Positions 1 through 6,419 of a stretch of 29,087 nucleotides of DNA are shown here, piece by piece; the stretch's first letter is position 1, and every line of letters begins with the position of its first letter. The notes beneath the pieces are model-generated. The model ran no database searches and was not told the DNA's origin. It saw only the letters and a list, made by a program, of their open reading frames with translations. The position numbers and the translations under genes were made by a program. The DNA comes from Erysipelotrichaceae bacterium (lineage in GTDB: Bacteria > Bacillota_I > Bacilli_A > Erysipelotrichales > Erysipelotrichaceae). The stretch covers positions 1 through 29,087 of the forward strand of contig JAUNJW010000001.1 in assembly GCA_030533035.1 (NCBI GenBank), given 5' to 3'.

Positions 1-1116
1 GTTGACTTCCTGAGCCTTGACATTGTTCTTCTGGAGGTAGGACATACCGGCAACAGCTGCGCCCTGGGCGATATTGGAGAGAGCGATCATCGGCCACAGC
101 ATTGTGCCGCCTGTGGAGTTGATCAGCTGCAGGTCAATCGCATTGGACATGTGGTGCAGACCGGTGATAACCAGCGGTGCATAGAAGAAGCCGAAGATGG
201 CGCCGAAGAGAACTCTGAATTTTCCGGAGATACCGGCCATGACGAATGCGGATACCCATTCACCGACCTTCCAGCCGATCGGACCGAGGATGAAGTGAGC
301 AGCCATGACAGCCAGCAGCAGTGAGCAGAACGGAACCAGGATCATCTGCAGAACCTGCGGAACGATCTTCTTGAAGAATCTTTCAAGATAAGTCAGTGTG
401 AAGGCAGCCAGAATCGCAGGAATAACCTGTGCCTGGTAACCGATCATACGGAAGCTTGCAAATCCGAAGTTCCATACATAGTTCGGAGCCCATGCGTCTG
501 CAGCCATGCCCGGGACGCCGTAAGCGTTGACCAGCTGGCCGGAGATCAGTGTAAGACCGAGAACGATACCGAGCATCGGTGTGCCGCCCATCTTTCTCTG
601 GACGGACCAGCAGATGCCGACCGGGATACCTGTGTGGAAGACTGCTTCACCGATGATCCACAGGAACTTGTCGAGACCGGCAAGGAATGTGCCGTCCTGC
701 AGAACAACAGCTGTTTCGAGAATGTTTCTGAAACCGAGAATAAGACCGCCGCAGATAATGGCAGGAATTAACGGTGCGAAGATTTCGGCGATGTTGGACA
801 TGATCTTCTGCAGCGGTGTCTGATTATCTTTTGCTGCATTCTTGGCCGCGTCCTTGGAAACGCCTTCGATGCCGGCGATGGAAGTAAACTCTTTGTAGAA
901 GTCAGCTACTTCGTTGCCGATGATGACCTGGAACTGACCCGCCTGGGTAAAGGTACCCTTGACGGATGAGAGTGATTCGATTTTTTTGATGTTGGCTTTG
1001 GAAGGATCGGCCAGAACGAAACGCATTCTGGTCACGCAGTGTGTGATGGCGTTGATGTTTTCCTTACCGCCTACGAGTTCAAGCAGCTTGGTCGCATCCT
1101 CTGTGAATTTCCCCAT
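1..1116 (-). CDS. treP: Trehalose-type PTS permease, EIIBC component (partial, C-terminus beyond left edge)
   Basis: Membrane sugar permease that takes up and phosphorylates a disaccharide, most likely trehalose to trehalose-6-phosphate, using phosphate from EIIA/HPr. The visible 372 residues begin with an EIIB domain (about residues 1-90) carrying the phosphorylation cysteine C27 in THCVTRMRF. A glucose-superfamily EIIC membrane domain follows from about residue 105, with motifs such as GGTPMLGIVLG, GYQAQVIPA, FGFFYAPLVITGLHH and ALSNIAQGAAVAG. These resemble E. coli TreB closely. About 100 residues should be missing at the C-terminus. The ATG at 1116 is preceded by GAGGAGGAAC. It is divergent from treR and preceded by three repeated operators, which supports trehalose over other glucosides; sucrose or another disaccharide remains possible. 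A phospho-trehalase gene may lie beyond the left edge. Confidence 0.9.
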   Translation of the reverse strand, partial: MGKFTEDATKLLELVGGKENINAITHCVTRMRFVLADPSKANIKKIESLSSVKGTFTQAGQFQVIIGNEVADFYKEFTSIAGIEGVSKDAAKNAAKDNQTPLQKIMSNIAEIFAPLIPAIICGGLILGFRNILETAVVLQDGTFLAGLDKFLWIIGEAVFHTGIPVGICWSVQRKMGGTPMLGIVLGLTLISGQLVNAYGVPGMAADAWAPNYVWNFGFASFRMIGYQAQVIPAILAAFTLTYLERFFKKIVPQVLQMILVPFCSLLLAVMAAHFILGPIGWKVGEWVSAFVMAGISGKFRVLFGAIFGFFYAPLVITGLHHMSNAIDLQLINSTGGTMLWPMIALSNIAQGAAVAGMSYLQKNNVKAQEVN

Positions 1117-1137
1117 GTTTGTTCCTCCTCAAGTTAA

Positions 1138-1153
1138 ACTTGTTTAAACATGT
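1138..1153. promoter_or_regulatory. TreR operator copy 1 (downstream of the -10 box)
   Basis: The 16-base near-palindrome ACTTGTTTAAACATGT lies just downstream of the -10 box of the PTS promoter, near the expected transcription start. Its core TTGT-N4-ACA resembles the known B. subtilis tre operator half-site pattern (TTGT-N4-ACAA). Assignment to TreR is inferred from position. Confidence 0.75.
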
Positions 1154-1163
1154 TTACACACTT

Positions 1164-1192
1164 AATATAGCCAACTTGTTTAAACATGTCAA
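1164..1192 (-). promoter_or_regulatory. Sigma-A promoter of the trehalose PTS gene
   Basis: Read on the minus strand, a perfect -35 box TTGACA (1187-1192) is separated by exactly 17 bases from TATATT (1164-1169). The start codon lies about 48 bases downstream of the -10 box. One operator copy fills the spacer, so bound repressor should exclude RNA polymerase. Confidence 0.85.
1174..1189. promoter_or_regulatory. TreR operator copy 2 (inside the promoter)
   Basis: An identical ACTTGTTTAAACATGT copy lies between the -35 and -10 boxes and overlaps the inner edge of the -35 box. It is 36 bases from copy 1 (start to start). Its place in the promoter spacer predicts direct repression. Confidence 0.78.
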
Positions 1193-1204
1193 TAAAAAAT
1201 CACA

Positions 1205-1220
1205 ACTTGTTTAAACAAAT
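1205..1220. promoter_or_regulatory. TreR operator copy 3 (upstream of the -35 box)
   Basis: ACTTGTTTAAACAAAT contains the perfect 12-base palindrome TTGTTTAAACAA (1207-1218), the best-matched copy of the three. It lies 31 bases (about three helical turns) from copy 2, between the PTS promoter and the likely treR promoter. It could stabilise repressor binding or mediate autoregulation of treR. Confidence 0.75.
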
Positions 1221-1259
1221 TTATATTTTTATGTTTTACGGTGCGCCAAAAGCATTTAT

Positions 1260-1265
1260 TATAAT
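1260..1265 (+). promoter_or_regulatory. Probable treR -10 box
   Basis: A consensus TATAAT on the plus strand is preceded by a weaker TTTACG (1235-1240) at 19-base spacing, a little long. Transcription would start near 1272 and leave a leader of about 105 bases before the treR ATG. The -35 choice is uncertain. Confidence 0.5.
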
Positions 1266-1283
1266 TATTGTAAGCGATGCCCG

Positions 1284-1320
1284 ATGCGTATGACACGCAA
1301 TGTCATGCATGAAACGTTTC
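1284..1320 (+). promoter_or_regulatory. Leader hairpin and GAAACGTTTC palindrome upstream of treR
   Basis: In the presumed treR leader, ATGC-GT-ATGACA (1284-1295) pairs with TGTCATGCAT (1301-1310) around a 5-base loop, giving a 10-bp stem with a 2-base bulge. Directly after it is the perfect palindrome GAAACGTTTC (1311-1320). That palindrome has the AAACGTT core typical of LacI/CcpA-family sites, but the TG and CA flanks of a canonical cre do not align, so a catabolite-repression site is only a possibility. Confidence 0.4.
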
Positions 1321-1377
1321 TGCCACTGACATTTGCGGAAACCGCATATGCCAATCCATCAAAAACGGAGTACAGCC

Positions 1378-2106
1378 ATGCCGAAAGCCAAATATGAACC
1401 CATATACCGCCTGGTCCGGGAGGACATTGAAACCGGCAAACTGGGATATGGTGATTTCCTTCCTTCTGAAAATGAATATGCCGACCGGTTCGGATGCACA
1501 AGAAACACTGTCCGCCGGGCTTTGTCCATGCTCGCGGCAGAGGGCTTTGTCCTGCCCCAGCACGGCCGCGGGGTCCAGGTGATTTACCGTCCGGAAGAAA
1601 ACAGGGCCGTTTTCACAATCGGCGGAATTGAAAGCTTTGCCGAAGCCTCCGGCCGCAACCAGAAAAAAACCGTCACAAAGGTTGAATCCTTCAAAATCAT
1701 CAAAGCGGATCAGAAAATGAGTCTGAAAACAGGCTTTGATATCGGATCTGAACTTTACTACATCGAACGTATCCGTATTGTGGACGGCAAGGCGCTGATC
1801 TTTGACACAAACATCTTCCTGAAATCCGAAACAGAAGGTCTCAGCCCGGCCATCGCCGCTGACAGTATCTACCGCTATCTTGAAGGTGAACTGCACATGA
1901 CCATTACCACCAGCCGCCGCCGGGTCACTGCCGAAAAAGCCCGTACGAGAGACCGGCAGCTTCTGGATCTTGATACCTACGATTTTGTACTGGTAGTAAC
2001 CGGACAGGTTTTCAATTCAAAAGGCGTCATGTTTGAATACACCCAGTCCCGCCACCGTCCCGATCAGGTCTGTTTCGTTGAATCCGCGGTCAGACAGAAA
2101 GTTTAA
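1378..2106 (+). CDS. treR: GntR-family trehalose operon repressor TreR
   Basis: A cytoplasmic transcription factor of 242 residues, the usual TreR size. Residues about 6-70 form the GntR winged helix-turn-helix (LPSENEYADRFGCTRNTVRRALSMLAAEGF). Residues about 85-235 form the UTRA effector domain, with SIYRYLEGEL, RELL-like DRQLLDLDTYDF and YTQSRHRPDQ. The overall pattern closely follows B. subtilis TreR, which senses trehalose-6-phosphate. I chose the ATG at 1378 because GGAG (1367-1370) lies 7 bases upstream; an upstream in-frame start at 1333 lacks such a site. It is divergent from the PTS gene and next to three operator copies, the classic local-repressor arrangement. It is probably cotranscribed with the following SseB-like gene, 19 bases downstream. 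Confidence 0.88.
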   Translation: MPKAKYEPIYRLVREDIETGKLGYGDFLPSENEYADRFGCTRNTVRRALSMLAAEGFVLPQHGRGVQVIYRPEENRAVFTIGGIESFAEASGRNQKKTVTKVESFKIIKADQKMSLKTGFDIGSELYYIERIRIVDGKALIFDTNIFLKSETEGLSPAIAADSIYRYLEGELHMTITTSRRRVTAEKARTRDRQLLDLDTYDFVLVVTGQVFNSKGVMFEYTQSRHRPDQVCFVESAVRQKV

Positions 2107-2125
2107 ACAGCAGAAAGGCATACCG

Positions 2126-2599
2126 ATGAAAGCAATCACACCGATGACAAATCTTCAGAAGGACATCATACTCGACGCCCTTCTGACAAAAAGAAAAGCC
2201 CCTCTTTCCGATGAGGCATTAAGACAGACACTGCAGGACCTGACAGCATATATCGCAAGAAACGGAACATTTTACGCGGCTGTCTTCCCGAAAGAGGAAG
2301 CCCGAAACAAAAGCGAGTTCGCTGCCGCGGATATCGAAAAAGCCGATATTATGCAGGCGGATGACAATCAGCTGTATTTCCCGGTTTTCTCCGATTATGA
2401 GAAGCTGAAGAAATTCCGCCCTGAGCGCAAGGAAAACGAAGTCTTCTGCCTGGTCACCAAGGAAGACCTGCTCTCCTTCCTGCAGCTCAACGGAAAAGTG
2501 GCGGCCTGTGTGCTCAATCCGATGGAGGATGACCTGCTTATGCACAGGGTCCTGCTGCAGAACCTGATCCGGGTCGGTAAAGATTTAAACAGCATCTGA
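2126..2599 (+). CDS. SseB-like protein (SseB N-terminal domain family)
   Basis: A small soluble acidic protein of 157 residues. The central and C-terminal parts follow the SseB N-terminal-domain pattern: FYAAVFPKEEA, then LYFPVFSDYEKLKKF, then a VFCLVTKEDLLSFLQ segment and CVLNPMEDDLLMHRVLLQNLI. This domain is widespread in Bacillota, usually with no defined role; E. coli SseB is linked to serine-sensitivity. I start it at the ATG at 2126 (AAAGG at 2114-2118); the longer ORF overlaps treR and is not credible. It follows treR by 19 bases and is closed by a strong terminator, so it is probably read with treR. No signal peptide or membrane segment is visible. Function unknown. Confidence 0.72.
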   Translation: MKAITPMTNLQKDIILDALLTKRKAPLSDEALRQTLQDLTAYIARNGTFYAAVFPKEEARNKSEFAAADIEKADIMQADDNQLYFPVFSDYEKLKKFRPERKENEVFCLVTKEDLLSFLQLNGKVAACVLNPMEDDLLMHRVLLQNLIRVGKDLNSI

Positions 2600-2602
2600 C
2601 AT

Positions 2603-2627
2603 AAAATGACCATGCCGGTCATTTTTT
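2603..2627 (+). terminator. Intrinsic terminator after the treR-SseB unit
   Basis: A perfect 9-bp stem, AAAATGACC (2603-2611) with GGTCATTTT (2617-2625), closes a 5-base loop and runs into a T-rich tail. It lies 4 bases after the SseB-like stop codon. Confidence 0.88.
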
Positions 2628-2688
2628 CATTTTCGGCCCTCCGGTCGTATTCATTGCGTCCCGGATATGATTCCATTACGATGAATAC

Positions 2689-3657
2689 ATGGAACTGCGG
2701 GCAAAGCGGAACAGTACAATTGACGCCCTGAAATTTGTTTTTTCATTATGCATCATCGGTGTTCATATCAATCTGTTCCAGGATATCAGCACCCCGGTTT
2801 TCAGAACACTGACACAGGCCCTGTTCAGAATAGGCGTGCCTTTCTACTTCATTGTTTCAGGATATTACTTCGCTTCAAAACTGGAGAACAGGGAAAGATC
2901 CGCTCAGTGGCTGAAACGGCTGCTGAAGATCTATCTTGTTTTCGAAATCCTGGATATTGTCCTGACTGCCCTGGTGCCGCGGATCGCCTGGCCGGTTTCC
3001 TATGTCATCCTGAGATTCTTCACCACCGGTATCAACCGGATCTACTGGTATCTGGTCTCCCTGATCCTGACCTGTTTCCTTTGCCGGGGGTTATGGCAGA
3101 AAGGATATACTTTCGATCTGATCTGCGCCGGTCTGTTCCTGTATCTGATTACCATGACCTATGACTCATACAGTTTTCTGTTCGGGAACACCTTTATGGC
3201 AGAGGTCGGGGAAGCCCACACGACCGTCTGGGCCTGGCCGCAGGCAGGCTTCGGCGAATCCATTCTCTTTCTTTCCCTGGGGGTGTATCTCAGGCAGAAA
3301 AAGCCGGAAGTCCGGCATCTGAATTTATTGCTTTGCGTGTCGCTGGCCCTGCTGGTGATGGAAGGCAGTTTCTGCCAGTCGCGCGGCGGCGCTGACGCCA
3401 ACTGTTATTTCTCCCTGATTCCGGCCTCTGTATTCCTGTTCCTGTTCACGCAGCGCAGGCCAGATCTTCTGAAAATACCGCAGGCCGGTGAACTGAGTCT
3501 GTACATCTACATGATCCACATCTACTTCTCATATGTCTCGCTTGCCGTTTCGCAGAACACAATCATCCGTTTCCTGTTCATCTCGGTTCTCTCATGCATA
3601 ACAGCGGCCCTGATTGTAAAAACCAGGAACCGGAAGACCATACAAAAACAGGGATGA
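2689..3657 (+). CDS. Acyltransferase family 3 membrane protein
   Basis: A polytopic membrane protein of 322 residues with about ten hydrophobic helices. The N-terminus has the acyltransferase-3 (PF01757-type) signature: an early Asp in STIDALKFVF, the histidine motif IIGVHIN, and RIGVPFYFIVSGYYFA. Members transfer acyl groups, often acetyl, onto cell-surface polysaccharides, peptidoglycan or lipids; the substrate here cannot be told. No good Shine-Dalgarno precedes the ATG at 2689. A TTGCGT/TACGAT pair with 17-base spacing (2654-2682) would start transcription almost at the ATG, so a leaderless message is conceivable. It converges on the esterase gene with 4 bases between stop codons and shares a hairpin with it. 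Confidence 0.8.
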   Translation: MELRAKRNSTIDALKFVFSLCIIGVHINLFQDISTPVFRTLTQALFRIGVPFYFIVSGYYFASKLENRERSAQWLKRLLKIYLVFEILDIVLTALVPRIAWPVSYVILRFFTTGINRIYWYLVSLILTCFLCRGLWQKGYTFDLICAGLFLYLITMTYDSYSFLFGNTFMAEVGEAHTTVWAWPQAGFGESILFLSLGVYLRQKKPEVRHLNLLLCVSLALLVMEGSFCQSRGGADANCYFSLIPASVFLFLFTQRRPDLLKIPQAGELSLYIYMIHIYFSYVSLAVSQNTIIRFLFISVLSCITAALIVKTRNRKTIQKQG

Positions 3658-3679
3658 ATCATCATGATTCTCCCTGTTT
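3646..3679. terminator. Bidirectional terminator covering two convergent stop codons
   Basis: AAACAGGGA (3646-3654) pairs with TCCCTGTTT (3671-3679), and GAATCA (3656-3661) pairs with TGATTC (3665-3670), with one bulged base. The stem contains the TGA of the acyltransferase (3655-3657) and of the esterase (3662-3664). On the minus strand a TTTTT run follows. On the plus strand the tail is weaker (TTTCATTTC). Confidence 0.78.
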
Positions 3680-4630
3680 CATTTCATATGGCTGTTCTGC
3701 AAAGAAGTGTTCCCTGGCATAGCGGAATGCCTTCTTCTCAAGGGCAGCCGCCTTTTTTCCTTTCCGGGAAGCCGGCAGTAACATATCATACGCATGCCAC
3801 CATCCTTCAAAGACCTTGTACATCACCGGGATATCCGCTTTGTAAAGATTCTGCATATATGCGACCGCTTCATCGCGGAAGGGCTCGATGTCGCCGACGA
3901 TGGTGAATGCCGGAGGCAGGCCTGAATAGTCTGTCTGCCGGGCCGGCGCGCAGTAAACGTCCGCCTCTTCCTGATTCCCTTTGTAAAGTTTCCAGGCAGC
4001 GTCATTCAGTTCAGAATTCCATACCGGCGCCGTATTACCTGTATTGGATTCTGTCGGCCGGTCATCCAGCATCGGATACAGAGGCATCTGAAAGGCGATA
4101 TTCACTTCGCCGCGGTCCCTGGCAAGCATGCATATGGCTGCGGCCAGGCCGCCGCCTGCGCTTTCGCCGCCGGCAAAGATCTGATCGCTGCGGATCCCAA
4201 GCCTTTCATGGTTGACGATCATCCACATAAGGGTCAGATAACAGTCATCCAGGGCGGCCGGATAAGGCGCTTCATAGCTTTTGCGGTAATCCGGCAGCAC
4301 CATGACTGCGGTCTCATCCTCCACCAGCCTGTCAGCGAAAACAGTGCACTGTTCAGGCAGGCCGATGCCATAGCCGCCGCCATGGATCCACAGCAGACCG
4401 GCAGCGTTCTGCGGTTTCTTTCCCCTTCTTGTCACAACGCAGATGCGCAGGACAGTTCCGTCATCCCGCTGAACAAACTCCTGGCGCATGACTGTCTTCA
4501 GGCTGAACCACTTACCCGCGCTCATCAGCCGATGGGCTTTATCTGCTTTTGCCAGCTGTTCCGGCGTCATTGTATAGCCTGACATCAGACGGGAAAGACT
4601 TTCCGCCTTTTTATTGTCTTTTCCGCTCAT
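3662..4630 (-). CDS. Alpha/beta hydrolase, hormone-sensitive-lipase-type esterase
   Basis: A cytoplasmic carboxylesterase-like enzyme of 322 residues. It has the family IV oxyanion motif HGGG (residues 83-86), the nucleophile S157 in GGESAGG and the catalytic histidine H279 in WWHAYD. At the usual acid position the sequence reads GDIEPFRDE, so Glu249 replaces the common Asp, a variation I believe occurs in a subset of this family. The substrate is unknown; short-chain acyl esters are typical. The ATG at 4630 overlaps the patatin stop as ATGA, with AAGGAAAAGAAG before it, which implies translational coupling. There is no signal peptide. Confidence 0.88.
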   Translation of the reverse strand: MSGKDNKKAESLSRLMSGYTMTPEQLAKADKAHRLMSAGKWFSLKTVMRQEFVQRDDGTVLRICVVTRRGKKPQNAAGLLWIHGGGYGIGLPEQCTVFADRLVEDETAVMVLPDYRKSYEAPYPAALDDCYLTLMWMIVNHERLGIRSDQIFAGGESAGGGLAAAICMLARDRGEVNIAFQMPLYPMLDDRPTESNTGNTAPVWNSELNDAAWKLYKGNQEEADVYCAPARQTDYSGLPPAFTIVGDIEPFRDEAVAYMQNLYKADIPVMYKVFEGWWHAYDMLLPASRKGKKAAALEKKAFRYAREHFFAEQPYEMKQGES

Positions 4631-5490
4631 TCTTCTTTTCCTTCCGCCAGGAACTTTTTGACTGCCGTCAGATGTCTTTCTCCTGCCAGACGGCCCTTAT
4701 AGTAGACAGAGCGCAGCTTTTCCGGATCATGTTCGATCTTTCCGATCTGAAGAGCCTGCTCAGGGCAGATGACATAAGCGGCTTTTGCCAGTCTTCTTTC
4801 CTCGATATAGTCAAGGGTCTGATTGTACACGGTATGCCTTGTGCTCAGGGCACTGATGATGCCGGGATACTTTCTGAGCATCGCGCTCATCAGGCCCATG
4901 GCCTTCTGCGGGGTTTTCCTGTAGCCCCGCGGCCGGGTCAGGATCACGACATTTTTCTCATAGCCCATTTCCTCAAATGCTTTGAGCGGAATGGAATCGG
5001 AAATACCGCCGTCGAGATATTCATGGCCGTCAATCTTCACGGCTCTTGAGACCACCGGCATGGAAGCGGAAGCCCGCATCCAGTCCATATCCACAGGCGT
5101 GAGATCTTTAAGTTCCTGATAAACCGCCTCCCCGCTGTGGGCGTCGGTGGCGACAATATAGAATTTCATCGGGTTGGCGACAAATGCTTCACGGTCCATA
5201 ATATCCAGCTTGTTGGGCAGAGTGTCATAGCAGAATTCCGCGCCGTACAGGTCACCGGTAAACAGCAGATTGCGGAAAGAACACATCCGCGGATCCTTCG
5301 CGAAACGGACATTGTAACGAAGCACTCTTCCGATCTGTTTTGATTTGTAATTTCCGCCGAAAGCAGCTCCCGCCGATACACCGATGCCGCCGTCAAATTC
5401 AATTCCGTTTTCCATGAAGACGTCAATGACACCTGCTGTAAACAGCCCGCGCATGGCACCGCCTTCCATCACAAGTCCGGTTTTCTTCAT
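4627..5490 (-). CDS. Patatin-like phospholipase (YjjU-like)
   Basis: A 287-residue lipid acyl hydrolase of the bacterial patatin family, predicted to act in the cytoplasm or at the inner membrane face. Visible motifs in order are the oxyanion GGAMRG (residues 10-15), the nucleophile S39 in GVSAG, and the dyad aspartate D160 in LDGGISDSIP. The region from about residue 200 is a C-terminal extension as in E. coli YjjU. I start it at the ATG at 5490, behind GGGAGGAAGACAAAA; the upstream start at 5520 has no ribosome site. It is paired with the esterase by a 4-base stop/start overlap, suggesting joint lipid or ester turnover. Confidence 0.88.
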   Translation of the reverse strand: MKKTGLVMEGGAMRGLFTAGVIDVFMENGIEFDGGIGVSAGAAFGGNYKSKQIGRVLRYNVRFAKDPRMCSFRNLLFTGDLYGAEFCYDTLPNKLDIMDREAFVANPMKFYIVATDAHSGEAVYQELKDLTPVDMDWMRASASMPVVSRAVKIDGHEYLDGGISDSIPLKAFEEMGYEKNVVILTRPRGYRKTPQKAMGLMSAMLRKYPGIISALSTRHTVYNQTLDYIEERRLAKAAYVICPEQALQIGKIEHDPEKLRSVYYKGRLAGERHLTAVKKFLAEGKEE

Positions 5491-5520
5491 TTTTGTCTTC
5501 CTCCCTGTACTGATAATCAT

Positions 5521-5546
5521 ATAACAAAAACGGCATAATGCCGTTT
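5521..5546 (-). terminator. Intrinsic terminator after the YitT-family gene
   Basis: An 8-bp stem, AAACGGCA (5528-5535) with TGCCGTTT (5539-5546), has a 3-base loop. On the minus strand it ends in TTTTTGTTAT. It lies 8 bases after the stop codon of the gene at 5555 and closes the hslO-dusB unit. Confidence 0.88.
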
Positions 5547-5554
5547 CTGCTGAC

Positions 5555-6412
5555 TCATTCCAATGGCGCCTGGTAAAAGGAGCCCACTATCTTTTCAACG
5601 CTCATGACGGAAATGAAAGCCGCCGGGTCCGCTGAGCGCACCGCGTTGATGACGTCTGTCTTCTGGTAGGCGTTGACCGTTGCCATCAGCATATAGTGCT
5701 GCTGGTGGGAATACTCACCCGTGCATGTCACCCGGGTAATGCCGTGGCGGCAGATCGCGAAGACCGCTTTGGAGACTTCTTCCGGATAGTCCGTCACAAT
5801 ATGAATGCTCTTGAGCTTGTAGCGCTGGTGCAGCGTATTGACAACCTCTTTGGAAACATACTGGAAGATCATGGAATACAGGGCTCTTTCCCAGCCGAAA
5901 TTCAGGCCTGCCACCGTAAGCACTGCCGCGTTGAGTCCGAAGACATAGTTCCATGTCGGCATGTTGTATCTGGCGGAAAGATCCACCGCGATCAGGTCCG
6001 TGCCGCCGCTGGACGCGTTGCAGCGCAGGGCGATGCCGACCGCAATGCCGTTGACCACGCCGCCGAACACGGAGATCAGCAGCGGATCATTGGTGATTTC
6101 CGGCAGCACGAGAATCTGGGTCAGCAGCGAAGTCTCGGTATACCAGAGAACGGAATACAGGACAAACTTGTGGCCGATATTCTTCCAGACCAAAAGGGTT
6201 GTAAGGATATTCAGCGTGAAGTAAATCACACTGAAGGAAATGCTCACGTGCAGGTATTTGTCCAGAAGAAGCGACAGCAGTCTTGAGATACCGGCATAGC
6301 CGCCCGGAAACAGGTTGCCTGATTTGACGAAGATGTTCATGCCGATCGAGTAGATGACGGCCGACACGGTAACACCCGCGATGTACAGCCAGTCTTTACG
6401 GTTGAATTTCAT
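5555..6412 (-). CDS. YitT-family membrane protein (DUF161/DUF2179)
   Basis: A 285-residue membrane protein. Five or six hydrophobic helices span residues about 10-190, with the conserved loops NIFVKSGNLFPGGYAGISRL and NASSGGTDLIA. A C-terminal DUF2179 domain (about 200-280) carries the family's H-G-x-T pattern in CRHGITRVTCTGEYSHQQHYML. The family is common in Bacillota and of unknown transport or sensing role. The ATG at 6412 lies 7 bases after the dusB stop; the nearest AGAGGA is 11 bases upstream, a long spacing. It is the last gene of its unit, just before a terminator. Confidence 0.88.
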   Translation of the reverse strand: MKFNRKDWLYIAGVTVSAVIYSIGMNIFVKSGNLFPGGYAGISRLLSLLLDKYLHVSISFSVIYFTLNILTTLLVWKNIGHKFVLYSVLWYTETSLLTQILVLPEITNDPLLISVFGGVVNGIAVGIALRCNASSGGTDLIAVDLSARYNMPTWNYVFGLNAAVLTVAGLNFGWERALYSMIFQYVSKEVVNTLHQRYKLKSIHIVTDYPEEVSKAVFAICRHGITRVTCTGEYSHQQHYMLMATVNAYQKTDVINAVRSADPAAFISVMSVEKIVGSFYQAPLE

Positions 6413-6419
6413 TCTTTTT

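Noticed and set aside
1311..1320. Canonical CcpA cre site
   Set aside because: The GAAACGTTTC core is suggestive, but the flanking TG and CA at the proper spacing are absent, so I list it only as a palindrome.
5491..5520. In-frame upstream start of the patatin gene at 5520
   Set aside because: It has no ribosome site and adds ten residues before the well-placed ATG at 5490.
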